From positions 9,941,870 to 10,005,869 of the forward strand of contig CM066317.1 in assembly GCA_033807775.1 (NCBI GenBank): DNA of 64,000 nt. Direction: 5' to 3'. Position 1 is the stretch's first letter; the number at the start of each line of letters is the position of its first letter. The stretch comes from Saussurea involucrata. Taxonomy: Eukaryota > Streptophyta > Magnoliopsida > Asterales > Asteraceae. Of the stretch, positions 42,735-53,003 are shown one piece after another. A program made the position numbers and the translations under genes. The notes beneath the pieces are model-generated. The model was not told the DNA's origin. It did not search any database and saw only the letters and a list, made by a program, of their open reading frames with translations.

Positions 42735-45360
42735 ATCTCCCCCTATGGATCCAAGATTTAAAAATTATGACAATAGTCTTCAGCTCTTTAATCTTCAGAT
42801 AGGCTTTATCTTCAAGAATCCACTTTGGCAACTTTAAATCTTCATTAGGCTCTTTCGAAACAAATAGTCACAAAGTCTTGAAACACGAACTTCAAATTTG
42901 TGAAGCGTTGATCAAAGTCTTCAAACAAAATCTTTTTATCTTCGAATCACCGATCTTTGCAGCTTTTGGCAAATTTCTTCAGTCTTTGAATTATGAACAA
43001 GATTTGAAGTTTAATGGGCTTTGAGCTTTTAACAGCATTCTTGAATAATCTTTAAGCACGAACTGTCTTTGTATCTTCACGCATTTGATCTCTCGGAAAC
43101 ACACTGTCTTGAACTTATCTTCTTTTGACTTTGGCAAATATCTCTTTCTTGGAAATTGAAATCTCTCCCTTTTCTTCTGTTTGATATTTCTCCCCCTTTT
43201 TTATGATTGTAAGCATCATGATCACCAAATTCTTTACAATTTCAGCAGTCTCTTTGAGTACCAGAAACAATCGCCTCCTTTTGATCTGTTTAAACGTCAA
43301 TTCCAAAAAATGTTTATCGGAATCTTTTCAAATTCAGATAATATGAAAGTTGTAACCCCGAATCAACGAATGAGACAGTTAAAATGCCTGTAAGTTGCAC
43401 AAAGCCACTTAGTATAATGGATGTACTTTAGAAAGGAGATTTTTGATGTTCACTCCTCCAGGGCTTCCATTCAATCATCGCAAACACGAAGGAATTTCTA
43501 TGAATGTTATGACAAGAAAACATATTCCTTGTGTGTACGTGCTAGTGTAGAAATGATTGAAGCAACTTATGGTTGATAATAGTTAGGCTCAAATTGTGTA
43601 AACTGTTGAGACAACAACAAGTTTTCCACGGACTCAATGTGCATGATTGAAGTGCAAAGGTGAGGCAAACTTCCTTCTTTTCAATATCCAAACCTTCCGA
43701 GTGAAGATTAGATAGATAATATGTTGCATCCCCAAGAAAATTGAAACATTTCTTTGTTGAGAAAGAAATGAGTAGCTGGTGGGGTTTAAAACAAGAGTTG
43801 GCATGGGCTAATTGCCTGTTTCAATGATGGTCACCAAAGAACGTGAACCAATCAGTAATGTGGCTGCCTGGCTCAGAAAATGGTTGGTGCAGAGTTCTCT
43901 TATTCTTTTAACTCTGTTCTCACACCCTCTTTCTGTTTTTAATATGCTATCTTCTAACCAAACTCTCTTTTTCATTTTACCTCAGCACAATGAGATTACT
44001 CAACCAGATGAGTTATCTCCCCCACTCTTTGATTTCGACCCCTCACCCCTCAATCACTCAAGGATAACTTCTTGGGTAGCAAACATTGGTTAACGTGGAT
44101 CCATAGAAGTTCTTTTAAGCTCTCACAATGATTCCCATGAAATGTTGTCCTAAAAGATATGTTGCTCAACAGTTTAGCTTAAACAAATAAGAATCTTTAG
44201 TATTTGAATAACATTATCATCAGAATGTATGCTCCTAAAAAATATCATGAATATTTGAGCATTTGAACTTTGAAGATTTCTCACAACAAGAATATTGAAT
44301 GAATGAAGTGAATTCGAAAGACTTGTTTGAGAATCTGACAATGTATCAATCAGATCAAACATGAAATATAATCATGAATTCTTAGGGTATCAAAGAATTG
44401 GATTTTGTTTATATGAACAAATATAAACAATATTTGAATGAAACGTTTAAGCTCCGACGCTGAAATGAATATGATGCTCAACAAACTTTGAATACTAGCG
44501 GGAGTATTACCATGGAATCATTGTTTCATTTTGAGACATGGTAATAACAAAGTCAATAAGAAATCGAACCGGTGTGTATGAATAGTTGAAAGTATATAGA
44601 CAAGATAATACGCAAGTATTAATCTTTGGAAAAACACAGTAAAAAATAATGATGTAACAGTCCGAGATATATATGAAAACATTTAAAAACACACTTCTAA
44701 AATTATAAAATCTGTTTGAATTAAAGAAGTGGTTTGAACATTTAAGAACAAGTTTTTCATGCTTGAAAGTTGTTCTTCTTTCAAACAATCTCAGATTGAG
44801 TTCAGAAGATACTTACAGTCAAATGTATCAGCTCCCCCTCAAATTATGACAGACTGATTTAATATCAGATAAGCCCCCCTCAAAATCTGCAAAAGATCTT
44901 AACGACACAAAATCAGTAGATTTAACAATCAAAGTCTAAATTTTTTATTTTTTTTTTTAATTTTATTATTATTATTATTATATATTTTTTAAGATTAAGA
45001 ACGAGTCCTGATCTGGAATGATCAAAAGTCAAACACATTGAATGTTCTGGTTCTAAACTGAAGTGTTTAGAAACCATTAATCTCATTGAGGTGCGGGTTC
45101 TGAACTGAATTATTCAGAAACCTTAAACTCATTGAAATTCGGGTTCTAAACTGATGTGTTTAGAAACCATAAACAAGTAGAAAGATATATCAATAAGCCC
45201 AAAATATATCAAGAATAAAGAAATTCTCCCCCTGAAATTATGCATATATCTCAGAATAGGTACTTTTCTTCAAATCTGCACAATTCTCTTCTGTTTCACA
45301 GTCATGTGTTTGGTATAGTTCTGACAATCAACACTACACATGATAAACCTGCAAAACAGA
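42735..45360 (-). other. E5 3' untranslated region
   Basis: Colinear with the E3 3' region but without its duplicated tail. C-runs on the plus strand near 42738, 43192, 44021, 44831, 44875 and 45227 mark purine tracts at the same places as in E3. ORFs on either strand (such as 43812-44093) are not shared with E3 and are not called. Confidence 0.75.
45049..45168 (-). repeat. Hairpin array of E5 (46-47 bp period)
   Basis: Three hairpins at 45049-45075, 45096-45122 and 45142-45168. The outer two have arms GGTTCTAAAC and GTTTAGAAACC; the middle has GGTTCTGAAC and TTCAGAAACC. The middle unit is the counterpart of the E3 unit hit by E6. Confidence 0.82.
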
Positions 45361-46030
45361 TTAAGTAGATTTTGGTACCCAACGGAACTTGGGTCCTGGC
45401 TTGTTATGTGCAGTTTGATTTGAAGAAATATTATAAGTACCGTACCAGTACTGAACATTTTCTTTCTTGACAAAATCATGAGTTCCACAATAAGAACAAC
45501 AGATTTGCTTTTGTGCTAACCTAATCAAATGATTTTCAGAATAAACAAGATTAGGTTTCACAAAAGACTTACCTTTCGGAGCATTGTTCTTCTTGTTCAC
45601 TGCGGGTGGAGGAACAGATGAATTTGGGGTATCTCTTTCAGGTGTAGATCCTTTTACCTTCCAAACCATCTTAACAGACTTAAAGATAGGAGTATCTGAA
45701 CTTGTAGCAACATGGTTATAGAAAAGATTAGAAGGGCGCATCTGATCCTTTGAAGAAGTGCTTGATTTGACGGACTTTGCCAAAGAAAGATGTTCATGAA
45801 CTGAACCAGAAGCAGTCTTAAATGAACATTCAGAAGCAGTTGAATCATCATTTGGCGATTGAACAATAGTGGCACTAAATTGTTCAGATAATTAAACTTT
45901 GAAGTTAAATGCTTCCAGTTTCTGAACCTTATCGAACAGAACATTCCTTTCTCAAGGAATCAAATCAAATTTCTTCTATAGATCATATTTGATCTTCTGC
46001 TCTTTCATAGCTTCCTTTGCTAAAGCAGAC

Positions 46031-46308
46031 TGTGAGTTCCAGAATCGTGCAACGAACAATATGAAATCAATAGATAATAACAATACAGTATGATTTCAAC
46101 TGGTCATCCAATTTGCTTTCAATATGCAGAGTGTTTACAATATGATTAGAAAAGCTAAAATGACAACTAGCCTAAAACTAAGACTAAACAAAACATTTTA
46201 TATGCTGGGCCCGTGGTAACAAGCCCACGGCCCTTCACTAATAAGGCTCAAAATAAAGAATTGCAATACAGCCCTTGAACTTCTATTCAACCAAATATTG
46301 TCCTAACA
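46031..46308 (-). repeat. Small solo LTR inside E5
   Basis: 278 bp; on the minus strand TGTTAGGACAATATTTGG to GGAACTCACA (TG...CA), flanked by the 5 bp duplication CAGAC (46026-46030, 46309-46313, plus strand). Comparison with E3 shows the clean empty site (TTATCTGCTTTAGCAACGG). A TATA-like CATATAAAATG is inside. The parent family is not otherwise in the window. Confidence 0.88.
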
Positions 46309-46678
46309 CAGACAACTTCCTCGTCAGTTTCGAGATTTCAGCCTGAAAGATCTTTCTTTCATTTGAATTAGAGGTGGCCAAATCGACCCGAACCGGCCCG
46401 ACCCGACATGCCGACCCAACCCGAAACCGGCCAAGAACCGGTTCTGGCCCGACCCGGTCAAAACCGGTTTCAAGCCCGAGAGCCGGGACCGGTTCGCATA
46501 TGTACAGATTTTCTCGGCCCGACCCGACCCGACCCGGGACCGGTTCGTGGCCCGGTACTTGGCCCGACCCGATTTTTTTCAAAAAACTAGCCGTTTTTTA
46601 TAGCCGTTTATAGCCGTTAACTAGCCGTTGGATACCATTTTTGACCGTTTATTTTGCTCATTTTTCACCCTCCAACCC

Positions 46679-46688
46679 CATATAAATA
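46679..46688 (+). promoter_or_regulatory. Candidate TATA box of the hAT transposase
   Basis: CATATAAATA lies about 265 bases ahead of the transposase ATG. Confidence 0.4.
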
Positions 46689-46734
46689 CTAGGGGTGTTA
46701 TGGTTCATATCACCACCTTACATTGCTTACAAAA

Positions 46735-46910
46735 CGCAAAAAACGCATACAATTCTCATTTCTCGGCTCTCGCTATATTCGTTTCTCGCAAAAAACGCAT
46801 ACAATTCTCATTTCTCGACTCTCGCTATATTCGTTTCTCGCAAAAAACGCATACAATTCTCATTTCTCGGCTCTCGCTATATTTGTTTCTCGCAAAAAAC
46901 GCATACAATT
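46735..46910 (+). repeat. 52 bp tandem repeat in the hAT 5' region
   Basis: Three full copies and one partial, starting at 46735, 46787, 46839 and 46891, of a unit opening CGCAAAAAACGCATACAATT. They differ at one or two bases. The unit lies between the TATA box and the ATG. Confidence 0.9.
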
Positions 46911-46947
46911 CTCTACTCTCTAGTCTCTAGTCTCTACTACCAAAAAA

Positions 46948-48665
46948 ATGGCCGAACAAAATTACACCGTTGTTGCCGATCATTCACGAAAAGCAGCGGT
47001 TTGGGAGAATTTCAACTTGGTAAAATTTCCCGACGGTACAAAAAAAGCGCAATGCAAACGGTGTGGAGATTTCCTAAAACCCGAATCAAATAGCACGTTA
47101 AAGCGCCACTTCGAGGATAGATGCAAGAGGTTGAAATCGGGTGACGATCCAACTCAACCCATACTTGACAATTCCGGTCAAGTATGGTCGTATGATAATG
47201 ATCTCGCCCGAGAAATGCAAATGAAATGTGTCATTCAAATGGCGTTGCCGTTCGGACATTTCGACAATCCTCACATTACAAACATGATCAAAAATGGGTT
47301 CCAACCACGCTACACTTCGGTAAGTCGTCAAACTCTTAAGCGTGATGCTTTAAAATATTGGAATAAGGTTCAAAAAAATATGCGAGAAATGTTTTTAAAC
47401 TTACCCAACAAAGTTTCTTTAACTTGTGATGTATGGAGCGCACCATTCGGATTGCCAGATTCTTATATATGCATAACGGCACATTGGATTGTGCCGGGAT
47501 CGTGGCAATTATGCAAACGTGTAATCACGTTTGAGCTCTTTGGTTCGCCACATTCGGGTGAGCGTCAGTTTTCTATAATTATGAAATGTCTTCAATATTA
47601 TAATTTAAAAAATAAAGCAATTAGTATTTCGTTTGATAATGCTAGTAATAATACGGCATGCGTAGACCGATTACGTTTGGCTTTATCCCCTATTTTAGAG
47701 GGAAAATTATTTCATACACGTTGTTGCGCACACATAATAAACTTAGCCGTTCAAGACGGCTTAAGTAAACTTAATGAGCCTTTAACTAAGTTTAGGCTTA
47801 TGTTACGCCGGATTTTCACAAGAAATAAAAAAATGCAAAACGCATATAGAGAATATTGCAATCAAGTCGGGTTTAAAGCTTTGGGACCGGCGCATGATAT
47901 GCCGGTTCGATGGAATTCGACTTGGAAAATGATGGATAATTTATTAAGACAACAACAATATATTCAAGCATTTTATAACATTCATTACCCGGATAACACG
48001 ATAACTCAGGATGATTGGACAAGGATTCATGGCTTTCACGATATTTTGGGCGATTTCAAAACTGCAACAACTATGTTATCCGGTGTTTATTATCCAACGA
48101 GCCCTTTACTTTTAAATCAACTTTATATTTTGGCAAGTAAAATTGCTCAATACGAACAGGATTTGCACTTTCACTACGTGGTGAAACCAATGAAAGAAAA
48201 ATTGGTAAAATATTTTAAAAATATCCCCTTCACTTTTCTTTGTGCCGCGGCATTAAACCCGTTTTTAAATGTTATGGGTGTCGAAGTTTTAATACAAGCA
48301 ATATGTTTATCGTTTGGTTTGGATTCTCTTACAAATTCTTGCTTTTCAAGGAAACGCATACAACAATTTAATAATGATTTTCATCAATTATATGAGATTT
48401 AGAGAGTTAATTATGGGGGAGGAAGCCAACAAACCCCTACACCTCAAATGTTTTCACCGGGTTCTAGTAGCAGTCGTGGCCAAAACCGAGAAGACTTAAT
48501 GCAAACTTTAATGCAATCGGTTGTCATGGAATCTACTAAAAAAGCTAGATATGATGGGGATAATTTGGGTGAATTCAATCAATACGTACGTACTAATTTT
48601 ATAACGGCATCCTTCACAAACGTCGTAGATGTTGAATCCCTAGATTTATTAGAATGGTGGAAACC
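46948..48665 (+). pseudogene. hAT transposase (BED zinc finger), stop and truncated C-terminus
   Basis: The start is MAEQNYTVVADH. A BED finger (VWENFNLVKF ... CKRCGDFLKPESN ... LKRHFEDRC) occupies residues 18-58. The RNase H-like core follows with TCDVWSAPFG and SFDNASNN carrying the first two acidic residues, then CCAHIINLAVQDGL and the RWNSTW motif. The frame is stopped by TAG at 48400-48402 but continues open in the same frame (DLMQTLMQSVVME ... VESLDLLEWWK). It stops matching hAT inside the C-terminal dimerisation domain, since the usual ...A.D.L.I..SS.ASE..FS part is missing and subterminal repeats follow. The copy is therefore doubly defective. Confidence 0.9.
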
Positions 48666-49528
48666 GGTTCTACATACCATTAAACGGGTCAGGGGCTTTC
48701 GGTTTAAACCCGGCCTGACCCGACCCGGTTCTCACGGTTACTGTTTGGAACCGGTTTGTCCCCTGACCCGGCCCGAACCCGATTTTTGGCCACCTCAAAT
48801 TTTGAATAGACATCTTTCACACTCTTTGTTTGAAAATCTTCAATTTTCTTCTTTTCAGATTCTTTTCTTTCGATGTCTAATTCTTTTTCCAAATTAGATA
48901 TTTTCAGTGAAAGCTCAACAATCTTTGCTTCAAAAGATTTTCTTTCAGCATTAAAATCCACTCTTTCCTTCTCAAACTTTTCCTTTTCAAGAAATAAAAC
49001 CTTTTCAAAATCAGAATTTTGATTTGAAAGTTTTATGCATCTGAGCTCAATAGCTTTCTTTTCCTCAACACATTTTTTTGAAAGATCAGAAAACTTTTGT
49101 TTAAATATCTTTCGTTCATTTGCAAAAGATATTCTTTCTTTTTCTAATTCTTTTCTCTCTTTTGCAATCTCCATTTGTAAATTGGAAATTTTATTTGCAA
49201 ACTCATAATTCTTATGCTTTAGATCAGCATTTTCAGTTTCCAAAGCCTTTCCTTTTTCCTCAATCTCATTGATGTCGTCTTTTGATGTCAACTCAGAAAT
49301 CTTTTTTTTCAGCTCAGTGTTTTCAGTTTCCAAGATCTTTGCTTTTTCTTCAGATTTATCAAGTTTCTCAGAACATTCAGATGTCAGTAATTTCTGTTCT
49401 TGAAGTTCTTTGTAATACTTTGCAACTGATGCTTTTGCATTATTAAGATCATATTCAACTACTCCAACTTTGGCTTCTGCAATTTGTATCCTCTTAAAAC
49501 TTCTACACCAATTTGGACACATAGACAT

Positions 49529-51248
49529 TGTTACCCAAAAAATTTAAAATGTCGGATCGTTAACAGATACTTCGTGAGAAGTAGAATTTGTGCGCTTGAA
49601 CGATCAGAGAAAACACGATTAAAGTCAGAAAAAATTTCAAAAATAAAATTTGAAAAACAAATTGTAAATTTGTCTCCAAAAATTAATTTCGAAAAATTAA
49701 TGCGGAAAACTGGATTTTAAATCGTCAAACCTGCAAAACACGAGAAAAATATATCAGTTATGGTTAAATGCAGGCAAAAACTGATAAAATCGACGAAAAA
49801 CGAAAAATAATGAAGAATACGGACAAAAACTGACAACTTACGAATTGACAAAATTAAGGACTAAAAGTGACAAAATCTAAAACTTAAAACTAAAAGGACT
49901 CAACTTGACAAAACTTGAAACTTAAGACTCAAGGGACTAAAAATATAAAATTCTAAAACTTAACAACTCTAGGGACTGAAATTGACAGAAATTAAAACCT
50001 AAAGTATGGGGACTAAAAGTGACAGAATCTGAAAGTTTATGTACAGGGACTAAAACAGACAGAAAATGAAACTTATAAGTCTAGGGACCAAAAGTGAAAG
50101 ACTCCTAAACTAGCTAACTGACTTAACGAAGAAACTAACGGATGGACTAAGTTTGTAAGAAAATTAACGGAAAACTTAACTGAAAAGTTAACAAAAATTA
50201 ACTAACCTAAACTAACTGACTCTAACGAACGTAGGACCTAAAATGTGACAAAAACTAACTAAATAAACGGAAAACTAACGAAACTAATGCCAAAAGGACC
50301 AAAATTGTAACAGAATTAACGGAGTACTAACGGATTCCGTTAGTACTGTTCATCACCACCCCAAACACGATCTGAGTATTTTTCGTTCGATGTTTCTTAA
50401 CTATTTAGCGTATAAATCGATTTATGTTGATCTATAAATGAACTTTGAACTCAAACAAACGATTTCGTTGAACAAAACGTGATCATGCAACACAAAATCG
50501 TTTCTCGTCGAAGGTGAAGTTTTTCCGGTGAGTTGCGATAAAGGTTATCGCAACTAAGGTTTTGCGATAATCTGAGGTGATTTGCGATAAGAGTTGCGAT
50601 ATGATTTGGGTTGCGATAAGAATTGTTGCGATAACAAAGAGGTTGCGATAGTTATGAACTCCGGCAACAGAACCCAGATTCCGGCGAGGGAACAGGAACT
50701 CCGGCGAAGTTCAAACTCGTTGATTTCTCGACCTTTTTCGAATCTAAAAGTTGCAGTAGGTTCATAATTCAAAAACGAAGTGATCTGTGATGATTTAATC
50801 ATATAAATCTCAAACAAAACGCAGATCGATCAACATTTTAACTTGAAACCTTCGAATAGCATCTGTCGACTTCCATAAACTTGTAAAACCTCATGTTATT
50901 ATTGAAAATCGATTTTGAAACCAGGTATATGTTCTAAAACAACAGTAACACTGATCTGTGGAATATCAAACGATCAAAGCACAACCAAACAGAAAAATCA
51001 AACCAAAACTTATAAAAATAAAAGGATTTGATGAACACTGTTTAAAATTTTGATTTTCCAAAATTATGATTTGTTGATGAAAAATGGTTTTGTAAATTGC
51101 AAAATGTTTCAATCAACAAATAAAATTGATCTATGAACTTGAATCAAATCAAAACTCAAACAATTTTCAGATTTTTGAAGATTTTCAATAAAATCTCAAA
51201 AACTCTTCAATAAAAATGATTGAATGATGCACAAATTCAGATCTGTTA
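49529..51248 (-). other. E5 untranslated leader with repeat clusters
   Basis: Counterpart of 7891-9561 in E3. TTGCGATAA words are clustered at about 50530-50660. TAGTCCCT-type degenerate repeats fill about 49860-50320. The splice-like TTTTGCAG|GTTTG (minus) at about 49732 and GGGTAACA just before the ATG match E3. Confidence 0.7.
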
Positions 51249-51263
51249 GGCTCTGATACCAAT
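51249..51263 (-). other. E5 primer binding site
   Basis: On the minus strand ATTGGTATCAGAGCC, a full tRNA-iMet match, directly after the LTR. Confidence 0.9.
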
Positions 51264-51542
51264 TGAGAATAATCAAGTAACAATGATTAAACCATAAGCT
51301 TCAATAGATTGAGAGAGAATCAATAAGATTGGAATGAAGAACCCTAATTCTCTCTCATGGAGGCCACTCTCTATTTTCACACACACAACACGTATGGATG
51401 ACTCTATTCACAATGACCTCTCTTCACACAAACCCTACAATTGGATATTTATACGTGTGACCAACACAATACCTATTTTGACTTTGACAAATATTGACTA
51501 ATTACAATTAGTCCTAAATCTTGGATACATTGTGTACTAACA
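51264..51542 (-). repeat. 5' LTR of E5
   Basis: 279 bp, partner of 42454-42734; the differences include a 2 bp shortening of the CA run. Confidence 0.92.
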
Positions 51543-52462
51543 CCAACTAATAAATTTACTCCGCTGTCCCTCCGTACAACCAAACTCCATCGACCCTAAG
51601 TCCGGCCAATGTGCAATCGTGTAGTGTAATGCTCATAAATACAACATACATCTCAATATATCATATTTCAAATATAAGCACATCGTCACACTACCTACCA
51701 CATTCTCATTCAGTATATATGTATTCCAGTTTGAAAATGATCAAAGTAAAACTCACTTGAAAGAAATAACAAAATATCACTTTCTCTTGAAAACTTGAAA
51801 GAACCATACTTTTCCACAAACTTCACGAAATCTAAATTACACAAATACATATAACTATTTACTACATAAAACTCAATGACAGGCTAAGAATCCTAAATAA
51901 GCCTATCATACCCTTACTCACAAATGTCCCTCTTTGGCGACTTAGCATGGGGGTCCCGCTAACTCATCCGGAAACCCTTATCCAGAAACTTATTTGGATA
52001 ACTCACCCGGATAACTCATCCGGAATCCAAATCCGGAAACAAATCCGGAAACAAACACCCGAAAACCGAGTTGAGAATACTTTATCCAGAATGGTCCGGA
52101 CAACCTATCGGAAAACTTATCCGGAAATCGCATCAGAATAATGCCTATCCGGACAATTCCAATCCGGAAATATATGGGAATCCGGATCAAACCTCATCCG
52201 GAAAAGTGAACAATTCGGACAAATCGAAATTCAACCTAGAATCGACACCGATTATTTGATAATCAAAATCTACGAATTCTAAACCGATCGAAATCAATTA
52301 CTAATAGATACAAACATAATTCTAAAAGATAATTACCTCAAAAACGATTCAATTGAGAAATCCCCGCGACCCTAATTGAACGAACTCTGCTCTCCCTTTC
52401 TTAACTCTCGACTTAGCAGTACACACACACACAAACTCTGGAACCGACTCTTGAAATGATAC
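51543..52462 (-). repeat. S1: split Gypsy solo LTR, middle piece
   Basis: It continues the minus-strand LTR of 42041-42453 past E5. It contains a cluster of TCCGGA/CCGGATA words at 51965-52215, as in S2 (54246-54490) and the E6 LTRs. It ends at a (TA)n tract where the fold-back block was inserted. Confidence 0.72.
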
Positions 52463-52468
52463 AGAGAA

Positions 52469-52506
<38 letters not shown>
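52463..52506. repeat. (TA)n microsatellite
   Basis: About 40 bases of alternating TA at the left edge of the fold-back block. Confidence 0.9.
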
Positions 52507-52507
<1 letters not shown>

Positions 52508-52510
<3 letters not shown>

Positions 52511-52895
52511 GCTCACTATTTTGTAAACTTTTTTCGTGTAAACTTTGGATTTCATAGGTTTTCTTGATGAAATTGTTTCATGAAATTGTTTATTTTCATG
52601 AAATTGTTTCATATCATTCATTTCTTGATGAAATTGTTTCATATATTTGTGTTTTTATGTAGTTTCATATATATTTTTTTCATTCCTATGAAACTGTTTC
52701 ATATATTTTATCAGTTTGATGAAACTTTGTCGTTTTTACATAAAAAACACAAATATATGAAATAATTTCATCAAGAAATGAATGATATGAAATACTTTCA
52801 TCAAAATAAAAGATTTCATGAAACAATTTCATCAAGAAAACCTATGAAATCCACAGTTTTCAAAGTTTACACACATTTAAAGGTTTACACACAAT

Positions 52896-52899
<4 letters not shown>
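52508..52899. mobile_element. Fold-back MITE A
   Basis: The left arm (TGTAAACTTTGGATTTCATAG, then TTTTCTTGATGAAATTG) is repeated inverted at 52815-52895. The centre has several copies of ATGAAA-N3-TTTCAT-like words. No coding. (TA)n lies on its left and a (CT)n run on its right. Confidence 0.78.
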
Positions 52900-53000
<101 letters not shown>

Positions 53001-53003
53001 AAA

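Larger units (their letters stand above)
46369..48799 (+). mobile_element. hAT transposon inserted in the E5 ORF
   Basis: Ends TAGAGGTGGCCAAA and, inverted, GAGGTGGCCAAAAA. An 8 bp duplication ATTTGAAT / TTTTGAAT (46361-46368, 48800-48807) has one mismatch. Subterminal regions at both ends are dense in CCCGACCCG and ACCGGTT words (46385-46570, 48685-48780), typical transposase-binding areas. It holds one transposase gene in the opposite orientation to E5. Confidence 0.88.
45361..49528 (-). pseudogene. Gag C-terminal-like coiled-coil protein of E5, split by a hAT and a solo LTR
   Basis: The pieces on the minus strand are 49528-48800, 46368-46314 and 46025-45361. The first encodes a long coiled coil (ISELTSKDDINEIEEKGKAL; FANERKIFKQKFSDLSKKC). 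The short second continues NERKIFQAEISKLTRK. The third has broken frames, then ATSSDTPIFKSVKMVWKVKG, the Cys module QICCSYCGTHDFVKKENV and KFRWVPKST. It keeps about 65 codons (near 45760-45950) that E3 lacks, though with stops. The CAG in the second piece shows the TAG of E3 is a mutation. Shared start, coiled coil and tail in E3 and E5 define a common gene that lacks the capsid half of Gag. Confidence 0.8.
42454..51542 (-). mobile_element. E5: non-autonomous Copia element, sister of E3, with nested hAT and solo LTR
   Basis: LTRs 42454-42734 and 51264-51542 and duplication CCAAC (42449-42453, 51543-51547) bound it. Without the hAT (2.4 kb) and the solo LTR (278 bp) it is about 6.4 kb. The plan equals E3: leader with TCGCAA and TAGTCCCT repeats, one coiled-coil Gag-tail ORF, hairpin array, multiplied purine tracts, no pol. 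The LTRs differ at about five positions plus a 2 bp indel, so it is younger than E3. Confidence 0.93.
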
